From contig OX387184.1 in NCBI GenBank assembly GCA_947561395.2, positions 4,836,001 through 4,900,000 on the forward strand: a stretch of 64,000 nucleotides of DNA, in the 5' to 3' direction. The DNA comes from Buxus sempervirens (Eukaryota; Streptophyta; Magnoliopsida; Buxales; Buxaceae). Positions 1 through 11,528 of the stretch are shown piece by piece (position 1 is the first letter of the stretch; every line of letters starts with the position of its first letter). The notes under the pieces were generated by a model. The model saw only the letters and a program-made list of their open reading frames with translations. It was not told the origin of the DNA and did not search any database. Made by a program: the position numbers and the translations under genes.

Positions 1-1075
1 AATTCTGAACCTCCGAAGCAAATGGTAAGGTAAGAGCAATTGTTTGACAGATTCAGTATCTCCTATACAGAAAACAGATTTTTTTTGGGGAAGCTCTGGT
101 TTCCAGAAATTAAAAGATGAATTATTAAATCTTATTTATGGTAGCTATCAAAAGGAAGAAGGTACCTTGGTTGGAACTAGTATTCTCCATTTGAGCTTGT
201 AGGACAAAAGTAGGTTGATAGTCATAAGTATTTTGGTAAAAGGATCTGAGCAATAAAGAACATTTCTTGCTTCTCAACTTGGGGTGCGATGGGTTAGTTG
301 GGTTGAGTGCATATATTAGTAGGTCGTAGCCCAACTCACGTCCACATGTTTAGTAAATGGGTTGGAAAACAACTACCTGAACCCAACCCAACAAAAGGGT
401 TATTAAGCTAAACGCGCACCCTAAGCCACTCTGCTTTATTTTTAAGTTTGTATTCTAATTGAAATTGCTAAAATATGCAAAATAAACTAATTTCTTATGC
501 TTCCTTTTTTTCATTTTTCAAATTGATGATAATAAATCAACATGTTCGTTAACCGATATTCCAAATTGATGATAATTTAATAATTATATGGCATGTCTAT
601 CAAAGTAAGCCATGATAATTTAATAAATGTCTATCAAATTAAGCCATGTAGTTATCAATTAATGAAGTGTTACAAATTCAAAAATTTGAGACCTAAAAAT
701 AAGAAACAATCTAATTAGAAATGCCTTTTAATCTTATCTAATATCAGAGATGATCATTTGCATAAATGAACGGACCTTTTTATGGGATGATCACATCCAA
801 GAGTATCTGTTAATGGTATCATTTCTCTGATCAAATTCCTAGCATAAAAACCTCATAGGTATGATCTCCAATTTGGAATGCTTGGATTGCTGAGTCATGC
901 ATACTACATATTGTAGAATTTAGAGCTAATGGAAGTAGAGGGGGCTAATGCCCATGTTTACTTTCTTTATTTGTGTACTACCTTTTTTTTGCCTTCATAT
1001 ACAATTTGTCGATTGTTGAAACTAATATAACTGTAAGAGTCTATTGGACATCCTCTTATGTGGAGTTATTTCCAG
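1..1075. other. Non-coding stretch upstream of the TYW1 exons
   Basis: I see no convincing exon here. If the TYW1 gene is whole, this is intron, and its earlier exons lie before the window. The first 23 bases are followed by a GT (ggtaagg) and could be an exon end, but I could not match them to TYW1. Around 280-400 there are CAACCCAACCC and GGGTTGGGTTG-like motifs of the kind found in the hAT-like elements elsewhere in the window, probably a decayed copy. Confidence 0.4.
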
Positions 1076-1776
1076 GATTCACTGAAAGCTCTCAAGGAGA
1101 AAGAGCAGCGTACTGTTTATCGTTTGACTTTGGTGAAAGGATGGAATACAGAAGAGATAATTGCTTATTCAAACTTATTTAACATTGGGAAGCCTGATTT
1201 TATTGAAATCAAGGGCGTCACCTACTGTGGGTCGTAAGTTGCTCTCTGTCATGTCAGTTCACACAACGTGCAATTTAGAGTGCTTTTGATGGATTTATTT
1301 ACACGAGAAATTTTTCCTTAGGTCTACAACTTCAAAGTTGACAATGGAGAATGTTCCTTGGCATTCTGATGTGAAAGCCTTCTCTGAGGCCTTAGCCATG
1401 AAAAGCAATGGGGAGTACGAAGTTGCTTGTGAACATGTCCATTCATGTTGTGTCCTCCTGGCAAAAACTAGCAAGTTCAAGATTAATGGTCAATGGTATA
1501 CCTGGATAGACTATGATAAATTTCATGACCTGGTTGGTAACCTTCCTCATTTCAACTAATAACAAAGTTATTTGGGAGTTCGGATTGATAAATACTGTTA
1601 TCATAATCCAGGTGGCTTCTGGAAGTCCATTTAGTAGTGCAGACTACATGGCCTCAACGCCAACCTGGGCTGTCTACGGTGCAGAGGAAGGTGGATTCGA
1701 TCCAGATCAATGTAGGTACAGGAAGGAGAGGCACCACAAAGGAAGTCGGTTACTGTCGGGTGAGAGTTGCAAATAA
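1076..1776 (+). CDS. TYW1: tRNA 4-demethylwyosine synthase (TYW1), C-terminal exons
   Basis: TYW1 is a radical-SAM enzyme that makes the tricyclic base of wybutosine at position 37 of tRNA-Phe. Three exons can be joined in frame: 1076-1233, 1322-1532 and 1612-1776, each bounded by AG and GT. They encode about 177 residues, starting DSLKALKEKEQRTVYRL and including LVKGWNTEEI, FIEIKGVTYCG, LTMENVPWHSDVKAFSEAL, VACEHVHSCCVLL and WAVYGAEEGGFDP, which are hallmarks of the C-terminal half of the radical-SAM domain and the TYW1-specific tail. The flavodoxin domain and the CxxxCxxC cluster motif lie before the window, so the gene is seen only in part. The intron before 1076 must be at least 1 kb. The last residues (after KERHHK) differ from homologues I remember. 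A possible donor (GTGAGA, about 1758) and an acceptor near 2243 would give an alternative last exon. Confidence 0.88.
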
Positions 1777-2996
1777 TTCGGAGCATCCAATTCTTTCCTT
1801 CATCTTTCCCCATTTATTGAGAATTTTCTTAAATTATCTTTTTGGATGTATTTTAATACTTAATTTTTGTATTATATTCCTATGTTTTGTAAGAACTTAG
1901 GTCAGACTATTGACTGGGGGCTCAAATCCGCCAGTTGAAACAGAGTTAGGTGGGTGATTGAAATTTTTCCCTCTTTAGTCTCCTTAAATTTGCTTATGTT
2001 TTAAGCCGATTATTTAAGGCTTCTGAATGTTTTATATCTACGATTCAAAGGAAGATTGAAGTTACCTGGAACACCTAGTTATTTCGAATTGATTCATCCA
2101 ATTGTTTAGGAGTTACCTGGGTTGTCAAGCCAATGGCACTCAAATCCTCTTTTTTTTTTTTTTTCTGGATATCGATTGAGTTTTGCTTAACCACTCGTTA
2201 ATAGTCATTATGAGGGGTCTATAAACATAAATAATTTATGCAGGACTTGCGAAGGGGCACTGCGGGGAAATTGATATTGATGTCGACGCCAACCAGATAT
2301 AAATAATGCCATAGTTTGGGTTTGTGGTGGTCATCGTCTACATGGTCTATGGTTTTGGTATTTGGCGTAGGAGGGCTCATCCTCATACAGTCATACTGAG
2401 ATCAAGTTGATAGACAAAAAGATAAATATGTAGGTCAGGTGTGGGGACAAGAAGGGAAAAGCAAAAAAATGTAGCGATCGACATTCTTCGGCAATTTCAT
2501 ATTTGGATAGAATGGGATAACAAGATAAATATTTGGTCCTTTCTGTGCCCAAAATATCTCACAACCATACTTGTTAAAGCGATGCATGTCAATGACGAAA
2601 CAAAAGGATACGGAATTCGTATGAAACATGAAGAGAAAAAGCCATCTCGTTCAAACGAAAAAGGACGAAATTCATAGATCCTATAGCGATTCGCCCAACG
2701 GAAAAAGAGAGAAGAGAGAAGAGAGAGAGGAAATAAAGAAAATCGTAACAATTCATGAAGATCATCTGCTTCTTTTCTTTCATCGTAGTCAAATCCTGAC
2801 CTGCGAATTCCTTCTACACCCGCTACTACGAACGAATATGAGCACGATTACACCAATTCAAACAACAAACAAAAAATCTCTCCTTTCTTTTCAATGTTTG
2901 AATCAAAGTAAGGATGAAAAGCATGAAATATCAATTAACATAAGCAGGAAACTGTAAAAACGAGAATCAGTACCTGGAAAGCACAAGAAGGGTTCG
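1777..2996. other. Region between TYW1 and the AT-hook gene
   Basis: The two genes converge here, so this should hold both 3' ends. A pyrimidine-rich stretch and an AG before 2244 could open a short terminal TYW1 exon. On the minus strand, a CAG|GT just after the AT-hook stop codon (about 2971) suggests a 3'-UTR intron in that gene. Open frames at 2435-2957 have no recognisable content, and purine-rich GAGAGA sequence explains their length. Confidence 0.35.
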
Positions 2997-3353
2997 TCAG
3001 CTGCTCTTGCGAGGCTGGCTTTTTCGCTTTCCTCTGCTCCTTAGGGACCTCGTCGACCCCTCTTCTTCCTTCTTCACATCACCTGAAGCTGTAGGCGGTG
3101 GCTCAGTTTCCTTCAGCTGAACCTCCCCCTCGCTGCTTTTCATGCTCTTCGATTCCGCCTCTTTTGCGTCTCCTTGTTCGTCTTCTTTTGGTTGGCTTTT
3201 CTCCTTGCTTTCCGTCTTCTCAACGTTTTTGCGAGGTCGACCTCGTTTCCTAGAAGTTTGCGCTTGATGATGGCCTTCTTTTTCGGCTGATGAAGCTTCT
3301 GCCATTACTGCTGATAGCTCCTTTGATTTTTCCATGGACTTCTTCCTTCCCAT
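2997..3353 (-). CDS. Small AT-hook-motif protein
   Basis: A single open frame encodes 118 residues starting MGRKKSMEKSKEL. At residues 36-42 it has KRGRPRK, a textbook AT-hook core (RGRP flanked by basic residues) that binds the minor groove of AT-rich DNA. The rest is a low-complexity chain rich in K, E, S and P with an RSLRSRGKRK basic tail, typical of HMG-I/Y-like or uncharacterised plant AT-hook proteins and predicted to be disordered and nuclear. No PPC/DUF296 domain is present, so this is not a member of the AHL family. The start codon sits in a fair context, and upstream sequence on the minus strand is pyrimidine-rich leader. I recognise the motif, not a specific named gene. Confidence 0.7.
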   Translation of the reverse strand: MGRKKSMEKSKELSAVMAEASSAEKEGHHQAQTSRKRGRPRKNVEKTESKEKSQPKEDEQGDAKEAESKSMKSSEGEVQLKETEPPPTASGDVKKEEEGSTRSLRSRGKRKSQPRKSS

Positions 3354-4148
3354 CTAAATCAACGATCAATCAAAAAAAAAAAAAAATTCAACCAATTAAC
3401 GATCTAAATCACCCGAAATAAATCATGATTATCAGACTCTTATCACTTTTACTCTCTATTGAATTCCCAAACCAATCCAAAACCCACACAAATCCTAACA
3501 AGAAACAAGAAAAATAATCTCTTTCTCCCTTACAGATATTTCAGCAGCCAAGAAAATAAGCACACAGACAAAACATCACGCCCCGGATAAACCCTCCTGA
3601 TCAAAGCTGTTCCTTAATACCCACATCTTGAAATCACACCAAAATACCATTTCAATCCAAAACCAACAAAAGGAAAGACAGTTTGACGAGCTCTCTAAGG
3701 AAATCCACTCAAAACCTTCTTTCTTACACTCCCACAACCTATTTATTTTCTTCTGTTGCAGAAAAGAGAAGCGAGGAAGCAAATTCCGACCAGAGGGAGA
3801 AACCCTGGTTAAAATCGAACCGCGGTCGTCCCTGTTCAAAGTTCAACCAAAGCGGGCTTGCTTGTTGACGATTTGGGCACCCCAGTTTTCACTCATCCGA
3901 GCACGCACACGTCTTCCTCACGCGCTCCTATCTCCTTCTGTACCAGTTCCTGCCGTCGCCATTGGCTCCTTCTTATATCAAATCAAAAAAATAAAAAATA
4001 AATCATATGCTCTGGTGGAACCGTGGAATGATTTTCCAAAAATATTGGACCAATCACTGGAGCCCGGTGAATTATCGTAGTAACTACGTACGAGGTACAG
4101 TCCGTCGGTGGGAAAATTAAGGTAGTGCTCGTGTGATAAAAAAACATT
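3354..4148 (-). promoter_or_regulatory. Probable 5' leader and promoter of the AT-hook gene
   Basis: This is the sequence upstream of the minus-strand AT-hook start codon. It is rich in C/A-type tracts and contains open frames in both directions (3576-3839, 3628-4080) with no family resemblance. I see no second gene. The leader could include an intron; this cannot be resolved by eye. Confidence 0.35.
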
Positions 4149-5172
4149 GGGAAAATTGGTTTTTAGTTATATTTTTTTAAAATAATTTAGATTCAATCAA
4201 CAAATTCTTGAAAATTGAGAATTAATGATATTTTTTAAAATAATTAGGACTCAGTGTTATTTTACTATTAGCAAAAGATTTCTTCTAAAAATACCTTCAA
4301 AAGACTTGCAAACCTCACTTGTACCTAAAGGTGGCAATGGGTCAGGTTGATGTAGGGGGTTAACAAACAAAAGCTCAACCCAAACCCGTCCGTTTAATAA
4401 ACGGGTTGGAATATCCCAACCCTAACCCAACTTGCTCTAATCCACTTCAATCCGTCAACCTATTTAAATAATTTAAATTACTATTAAAAATTAAAAATTT
4501 TAATTCATTCTAATACCAAAGTCTATGCAAATTCTATTTTTTTTAATCCATTCTAATATCAAAGCACACCTAACAAGCATAATAACACAACAATCATTAA
4601 GATAGAACTAAAAGAACATGAAGAAAAGAACTGAAACATAATAATAAAGCCTTAAAAGACTTGATTTATTATCAATGCGTCAATTTATATTAATAGAGGC
4701 TAAGAAATTTGAAATATTTATATGTAGAAAATCTTTCTTCACCTTTATCTTTTGTCATTATTTATATTAAAAAAGGAAAGGTTGAATAACCATAACTATT
4801 GTTAGTATACTATAATGTTCCAAACTTATATTACACAAAAAAATAACCGGGTTGAGGAGTCAAACCTTAACCTAACCCGTTTATAATCGAGTTGAGAATT
4901 TATGCCCTGAACCCAACCCATGGGTTGAAACAGCCAACCCAAACTAGCTTAAGACTGGACGGGTTGGCGGGTCACAGGTCACAATTGCACGTCTACTTGT
5001 ACCTAAATAAGGAAGAGGGTTTTCGAAGTCTTTTGAGGGTATTGTTGGAATAAAGTCTTTATAAACATTAAAATGACATTGCTTCTCAATTATTTTAAAA
5101 AATATCACTAATTCTCAATTTTCAAGAATTGACCGACTAAATATGAATTATTTTAAAAAATTTTCACTACAA
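4149..5172. mobile_element. Foldback MITE (Mutator-like?) split by a hAT-like element
   Basis: About 175 bases at 4150-4325 are the imperfect reverse complement of 5004-5172. Shared landmarks are TTCTTGAAAATTGAGAATTA, TTTTTTAAAATAATT and ACCTTCAAAAGACTT against their complements. The left end begins GGGAAAATT, as does the MITE at 16615-17013, which also resembles it in layout. Without the inner insertion this would be an almost perfect hairpin of about 350 bp. I could not find a clean target-site duplication, so the family is a guess from the ends. Confidence 0.7.
4326..4995. mobile_element. hAT-like non-autonomous element, TSD CTTGTACC
   Basis: The 670-bp element begins TAAAGGTGGCAATGGGTC and ends with the near reverse complement (GACCTGTGACC... 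ATTGCACGTCTA on the + strand read outward). It is flanked by a perfect 8-bp direct repeat CTTGTACC at 4318-4325 and 4996-5003, the size made by hAT transposases. Subterminal sequence is built from CAACCCAACCC and GGGTTGG motifs on opposite strands. No transposase frame is present. It sits inside the foldback MITE described for 4149-5172, so it is the younger of the two. Confidence 0.88.
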
Positions 5173-5467
5173 AGTGGGTGCCTAAATTGCAAATCTATAA
5201 TGGACTTGGTTTGCAACACGATCTCTATACGGACTTATACTCAGGCCTCTGTGTGGATCAATCAGGTGGGCCCAATCCAGTTTGATCTGTGGGTCCAACG
5301 GTGAAATGCATCCAGCATATGAAGCTTCTGTCATCAACGGCTGCGGGCTTCGCATATTATTTTCATATCCAATATTCGAACATGAACCTCAATATTTTAC
5401 GACAAAATCCACGTTGGTCATTTTTTGACACGTGGACTATTTTGGATAACGATTACGACTTGCCATG
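5173..5467. other. Short intergenic stretch
   Basis: A reading frame at 5289-5498 runs into the MITE and has no recognisable content. I see nothing else. Confidence 0.3.
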
Positions 5468-5601
5468 GAGTGAGCATCGTCTACAGCGGGGGCTGTAGAC
5501 AGCCCCTCACATGTATGGTGTGGGGCCCCCCAAATGAATGGTGGGGCCCACACCGAATGTGAGGGGCTGTTTACAGCCCCTGCTGTAGAGGATGTATGCT
5601 C
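5468..5601. mobile_element. 134-bp palindromic MITE, TSD CTTGCCATG
   Basis: Nearly the whole element folds on itself: the left arm GCATCGTCTACAGC...GGCTGTAGACAGCCCCTCAC pairs with the right arm GTGAGGGGCTGTTTACAGCC...GCTGTAGAGGATG. A perfect 9-bp direct repeat CTTGCCATG flanks it at 5459-5467 and 5602-5610. Nine-base duplications point to Mutator-like transposition. Confidence 0.88.
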
Positions 5602-7325
5602 CTTGCCATGTTAACGGGTCCTACGGAACATCTTTTTTGCTTGGTACGGTATATTTTTTTATTTTATATATTTGATGATTAGATAATGTTTGTTATTTAA
5701 TTTCAGTTTTTTTTTTTTTTGGAATAAAAAAAAGATCCTGAAATCTAGGATGGATTTTTGAAATTAAAAAAAAGCCATTACTTTAGCATTCATTGCAAAT
5801 GTTATTTTTATGAATGATGTTTATCCACTAAGAGATGGTGGTCTCTTCATACGCTTTGTCGTGTCAAATTGTAGAACACAAGCACCTTTACGTCATATCT
5901 TTAAGCCCCCAGTCCCCAGATATTAAGCCCTAGCATCTTAAGAGCATCAATTACAATAGGTTTCGATCATTTTGGTTACGCATAGTTGAAGATTTTGGTT
6001 TACACTTGAAGATTTTGCCCTATGTTCTTCGGCGTTCATTCTTGCACTTTGAGAGAGATGTTGTTGCGTAGAGAATTTGGTTTAGAGTTTTTCCAATTAT
6101 AAAAAATCTTCAGCCAGATCAGGTAGTCCAACATGTTGGGTGTGTACATGTCAGCATCATTTATGAGCGTGTATAGTGTACACACCACTCATCATTAGAC
6201 CAGCAGATCTTTCAACGAGGGGTTCCAACCGATTTTGTTTCATTTATAACAGAAAGAAAAATTCTTGATTAATCCTCCACATGACAGCCTCTTTCGATGT
6301 ATTTTTTGGTTTGGAAGGTGAATCAATGGAGCATTTGTTTTTGAGGAATGCATTTCCTCTAGAGCGAGAATCCGGTGGTGCTGTCTTTTAGGAGATGTGA
6401 GCCTCCCTATTAAAAGGGGCATCCTTTTCCTTTGCTTTACACGTCTTGTAGCAAATATCCATTTCTGATTCCTCAACAGATAAAGAAAGGATCACAAAAC
6501 GGCAAATTCTAATGAGTTGGATTTTTGGTGTTCAAATTATAGGACTTACTTGGGATCCCTAAAAATTAAGTTAATTAGGGAAGGAGAACAAAGTGGTCAT
6601 TTATCATATCCTTTCTTAATCTACTTGATTGAAATTTGGTTCCACTGTTTAAGTCCAACTAAAATCTTGTCTGGGTATTCCATCGGGACCTCACGAGATT
6701 ATACTACATAATTTGACGCATCACTGGCCATTTCTCAAACCATCTCACGATCCAAATCTGAATCCAGACGATATCTTTTTGGTGGCTGTTGACTGCAACT
6801 TTAGACTGTTGGTATGTTTGACAGGTTATATCAATTTTTGTTTTTTCCTCTCCCTCTTCCTCCTAAAAATCCCATGTCTATCCCCACTCTGACCCATCAC
6901 TTCCCTTTTTTGTGAATTGATATGCCTTTTAGCCTCCTAGTATTTTTCTTTATTCGACTAATCAAGTGTTATTCAACGGCTTTGCTTGATTTAGGATTCG
7001 GATTAAATTTTTTTAATTAGTCTCTTCGTTCTTTTCATAATTCCCCTCCCCAACATGGGATTTGTATTACACTGAGATGAGAATTTGTATTTGAATTTGC
7101 AGACAATGACAGCCACTGAAAGAAAGGAAATAGTTTTTGCCTCAAGTAGTATTCGTAAGACAAAAAATATTTCTTATCTGAGGTACTGAACGTGACCGTG
7201 GATTCATCTTCCTTTGAAGATTTCTTTTCCGATATGCAGCGCTGCTTCATGATAGACGACGTTATCCTGTGCAGGTGCAACCCAACCAATGCAGAAATCC
7301 CCAATGCTGGCTCTTTCAAGAGGAC
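5602..7325. other. Intergenic region with a decayed foldback element
   Basis: At about 6113-6230 two arms containing GATCAGGTAGTCCAACATG and GACCAGCAGATCTTTCAACG are imperfect reverse complements. They resemble the hairpin at 60588-60700, so this is probably a MITE of the same family. A minus-strand frame at 7035-7319 (94 codons) has no recognisable domain. No gene is supported. Confidence 0.35.
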
Positions 7326-8062
7326 TACAGTTGCTTAACGGGCCGGCTTGACACGGCATGGGCATGATTAGCCTGTGCCTGGCGGGCAGCGGGCCAGCTC
7401 GGTTCTTTGACAGGCTGTGTCGTGCCGTGCTTGGCCCGCCAGAGAAAACCCAGGCATGGCCTAGTCCGTGGCATGGTTAGGGTTGGGCTGTGCTGTGCCT
7501 GGTGGGTTGGTGAGGCGCCTGGGTCCTTTTTTGTAAAAAAATTTTAAAAATATATGTTTATTATTCACAAAAATGTTTTGCTCAAATAAATTAATTATTA
7601 TAAGTACAAGTGTACAACTTTGCAAATACAACTATATTTATACATAATACACTTGCACAAATAATACTGTATCACTATAGTATAAGTACATCACAACTAG
7701 GTTGGCACTCATTTATCTTAACTAAGTTGGCACTCATCTATCCCAACTAAGTTATGGGGGGTAAAATTGTAAAAAAAAAAGGGAAAAAAAAACCACTTTT
7801 TGGGGTAAAAAGCTTGTGTGCCAGGTAGGCCGGCACGTGGGCTAGCACGCAGGCACGACTCAACTGGCCTGCTTGATGCAGGCTGTGTCGCCCGCGTGTT
7901 GGGCGGGACATGCCTTAACGGGCCCTTGCTCGAGCACCTAGGCACAGTACGGCCGGTTAGGAGCCACGGCCGTGTCATGCCGGCCCATTAGCGGGCCAGG
8001 CCAGGCACAGGCACGCTTTAAGCGTGATGGGCCTGTGCCGGCCCAGCCCAATAAGCAACCTA
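7326..8062. mobile_element. hAT-like non-autonomous element with GC-rich subterminal repeats
   Basis: The ends are inverted: left TACAGTTGCTTAACGGGCC against right, read outward, TAGGTTGCTTATTGGGCTGG. Flanks AAGAGGAC (7318-7325) and AAGATGAC (8063-8070) agree at seven of eight bases, as expected for an old 8-bp hAT duplication. The arms (about 230 bp each) are full of GGCCGGCAC, GGCACGGCC and GCCTGTGCC motifs, while the middle is AT-rich. No coding capacity is visible; the open frame at 7718-7978 is part of the arm. Confidence 0.75.
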
Positions 8063-9367
8063 AAGATGACGCCCTCCAATACTTGAATTCACCTTCTTTC
8101 TCTTCCCCTACAATTCAATTATTTGAGTTAGAAAAGACGGAATGGAAGATATTTGTGGTAAGTTTATTGGGGTAAAGGTTTTTGCGTTATTCCATAATTT
8201 CCATGGTTATGCTTACCAAAAAAAAAAATAATTTCCATGGTTATCATTTCGTCCGAGAGAGAGAGAGAGCGCTTTTGGGGTCCTTTGGCAGGTTTGTATA
8301 ATGCCTGTGCTACTGGCCTACTGCCCCAGCGCACAATTTTGGTCGAATATGGGCTTTTCTTTTCAGCTGCCCTTGTGAACAGAGAGTCACGCTACGATAA
8401 TTTGGGACTGATCTCAGATCCAAACTGGATCAAAACGTGAAAAATGCTTCTGTGCTTAGCCTGAGCCTTCTGGTGCTGCAGGAGTTGTGGGCAGCCTGAT
8501 CAACGCTGGGGTTCATGACTTCATGGTTCGCTCCTGTGGATTTGGACTCTGTTATACTTCTGATTAATTTAGATCTCATTTTTAGAGCTGCTTTTGCTTT
8601 CCATCTTTAACTAAATTGGGTTTCATATCATTTTGTCATCTTGAGCTGCAAAATTTTACTGCGGTTTGGAGCTGTTAAATTGAAATTTCAATTTACCCTG
8701 CATCCCATGTTTCGTTGTTCTTTCTTATCTTTTAATTTGATCACATGCTTGTGGCTTTTGTTTTCCTCAATTTTTTAATCTCCATTTTGATTTCTTCTAG
8801 CTTAATTAGAAGCTGGGGAAAAGAAAGTGTCAAGAGCACATCTTCTTCTCTAGGCTTATTCCTTGGTGGGTTTCTCTCCTGTTCAATTGAGTTTTTTTTC
8901 TTTTTATTATTTTTTTCATTCCTCTTTTCCTCTTAATATTTGCTTCTTTTGTGGGGTTCTGTTTTCTGCACTAGATTTCCTTCATATGAACAGAAAGTGT
9001 AACAGATGAGCAACATTTGCATACTTTTGATTCTCATATACCTTGGTTTTATCTCCTTTAAGTGGGTTCCTACGAGTTTTTATTTCATGAAAATGGGATT
9101 TCTTTACTCTTTTGGCAGCCCTCATCTTTCCCCGATGATGTGAACATGCCTCTGAAGCAATTGGGTTTCTGGGTTCTGTTCATTTCCTTTCCTTTTTTAT
9201 TATACCTCAAGTTCTTTGTACTTATTATATGATTTTATCTGTATGACATTGTAATGCTGTTTTTATCTGGATCCAGGTTGCTTCTACCCGTTTGATTTTC
9301 ACCATATCTATATCCATGTTGAAGCCTTGAAGGAGCTTAGTTAGGAGGAAGATTAAAGTCCAGGACC
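8063..9367 (+). promoter_or_regulatory. Promoter and intron-bearing 5' leader of the At1g01500-like gene
   Basis: A GAGAGAGAGAGAGC tract at about 8254-8270 is followed by leader-like sequence. A good acceptor (TCTGGATCCAG, about 9267-9277) precedes the last leader exon, which reaches the ATG at 9368. Between them lies a T-rich sequence typical of plant introns. The transcription start and first donor are not determined. The unit 2 copy of this gene lacks all of this. Confidence 0.45.
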
Positions 9368-10853
9368 ATGGAGTGGTCACAAGAGACTGTAAATGAGGAT
9401 GATCCTGTTGATCCTGGCCACAACATTATTAGGCATTCCCTTCACCAACACTGCAGCAACGTTTCATCGTCTTGGTTTGAATTGAGAGTTTTTTATGTAA
9501 GGATCAGCAAATACAAGGTTGACAGTTTGTCTCCTGAGTTTCTGACTCTCATTCATATCCCTGTGAACCCTGATACCCAGTTTGAAATTAATGGTGTCAG
9601 AAGTAGTATGCACTCCAAAGATTTCCCTTCCCTTCTCAGAAGAGACCGAGTGGATAAGAAATCTGAAGAAGCTACATTTGTAAGCACAGACAGTATACGA
9701 ACAACAGGAAATGTGAAGTTTGAGGTTTTTGCTAAAGATGATCTTGTACTTTCTGGTGTTCTGGAGATGTCTAACAATAGGGATCTTATCAGTGGGGACC
9801 TGGAAAACCATAGCAAGCGATGGAGCATGAATTGTGAAACAGAGATAACTATGGGCAGTGGCTTCTTAAAGGCCAATAAATGTGTAGGTCCTGAACGGCT
9901 TTCACCAACAATTGAAGTTTATGTTGCAGGTTGCTCCTTGGGCACTCCAATCATCTTAACAAAGACTCTGCAACTTGGTTCTCGAAAGAAACATGTGAAA
10001 AAGGGAACATCGGATTCTATATCTGAGTATGAAACAACCGAATATCAAAGAGATGCTCCATCTGGGCTTGCCTTGCAGGTACTTACATGCAGATTAGAAG
10101 CCATTAGATCTAGAAATTCAGGATGCTGTGTTTATTTGCTATTTAGTACTTCATTTATACTTAATATTCCTTTTTACTGGTTGCTACAAAGCCTTCCTTC
10201 TAGGAAACATGCTTCTTGTTAGATGGTGACGCTTGACTGTCAAATAGAATCTTATCCTTGATGGGTCAGGTGGGTATGGCATGGCACATGTTTCCAAGTC
10301 ATGGAATTATTCAATAATACCTTTTTGTTTTCAGTGACATTTTTTTCCCATCTCTCCCATTGCTTCCATGGCTCTCTCCATATCCAAGCATTTAGGTACA
10401 AAAAAACTATTGTAATCTGCTTGACTGACTGCATCTTTTAAGGAGTACGTAATTAGTTGCTTCATTTGCTCTCTTAAATAGTTAAATCCGAAATCAATTA
10501 GTTGCATCTTTATGAATGATTCTCTAAAGCCTTCTTTCATGTGAAGGAGTTGCAAAATTATCAGTTTGGTACTAAATATGCATTGTGTGTGCTGCTTCTC
10601 ATTCATTTTAAACTATTTCCAGATATCAGGATACGAAGGCTACAAATCGAAGAATGAAGAAGACTACAATACTTTGTTCTCAAGGACAGACTATATTGAT
10701 GGTGATGATGGAGAGCTCTCATGGTTTAATGCTGGCGTGAGCGTGGGCGTCGGGATTGGCCTTGGGATCTGTCTGGGAATTGGTATAGGAATTGGTTTGC
10801 TGGTCCGAACCTACCAAGCAACCAATGGAAACTTCAAAAGGCGGCTAACGTAA
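9368..10853 (+). CDS. At1g01500-like protein (unit 1 copy, intact)
   Basis: Two coding exons, 9368-10078 and 10623-10853, join in frame to give 313 residues. The product follows Arabidopsis At1g01500 along its length: SSWFELRVFYVRIS, a LTLIHIPVNPDT-like stretch, LLRRDRVDKKSEEATFVSTD, VKFEVFAKDDLVLSGVLE, MNCETEITMGSGFLKANK, GTPIILTKTLQLG and DGDDGELSWFNAGV. The C-terminus carries a glycine-zipper hydrophobic segment (about residues 274-298, alternating VGVGIGLG and LGIGIGIG) followed by a basic tail, so it is probably membrane-anchored. Arabidopsis annotation has called this family erythronate-4-phosphate dehydrogenase-like, but I see no dehydrogenase fold motif, so its function is unknown. 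It converges on the Sec14-like gene downstream, with 675 bases between the two stop codons. Confidence 0.85.
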
Positions 10854-11528
10854 TAGAGATGCCTGTTTGATATCCTCTCAAGGCCATCAACAGGTAACAT
10901 AAGTGGGGTTCCTGAGATTCATCCCCCATTGCGGATTGTTTTCTGAGTAGTTATCTTCATGTAGCTGACAGTGTCGTCCCCGGCCTTGTATTATGTTTTC
11001 TGTGCATTGTGTTGTTTAGTTGAAAGGGTGGAATAACAAATGACACACAAAACAATTGACAACCATAAATTTGAATTCTTCAAAAGTGCACAAAACATCC
11101 GCTTTAGTTATAGAAGCTAAATAGCCATCAAAGTTGCTTATTAGATAAATTGAAAAATAGACGCATATTTATTTATACTAATATAAAGCGAACTTAGGAG
11201 TTTCAGGCCTGACATTCCAGGCCTGAATCGTCACTTAGCTTTTTTTTCATTTGATAAATTTATTATGTCACATCAGCATAACTAACTAACATTATTTTTT
11301 CTAAGTAAGTCTTATGATTATATTTACAAATTAGGTTTTTTCTAAGTGGGTCTTACGATAATATTTTTCAAATTAGGTGTTATGTTATAGGCTAGTAGTC
11401 CCCTAGTTTACAAGTAATAGGAAATGGAACATGGAATCCACCATCTGTTTGTAGATATGATACCAAAAGAAAGATGTCCCATGTAATCCAGGTTTCGTTG
11501 AAAGCCTTCTGTTGTGTGGCAGTCCTTT
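10854..11528. other. Shared 3' region between convergent genes
   Basis: This holds the 3' untranslated sequence of the At1g01500-like gene (+) and of the Sec14-like gene (-). It is repeated with small differences at 20555-21153, and its second half reappears at 31128-31525. Nothing else is recognised. Confidence 0.5.

Noticed and set aside
2435-2957. Possible organelle-derived insert suggested by several open frames on both strands
   Set aside because: I could not match any plastid or mitochondrial gene, and the frames follow purine-rich simple sequence.
7718-7978. Open frames in the GC-rich arms of the element at 7326-8062
   Set aside because: They are produced by the GGCCGGCAC-type repeats, and both strands are open in the same place.
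9368-10853. Dehydrogenase annotation for the At1g01500-like gene
   Set aside because: The name exists in Arabidopsis annotation, but no nucleotide-binding GxGxxG-type fold or catalytic motif is visible; the glycine repeats belong to a membrane segment.
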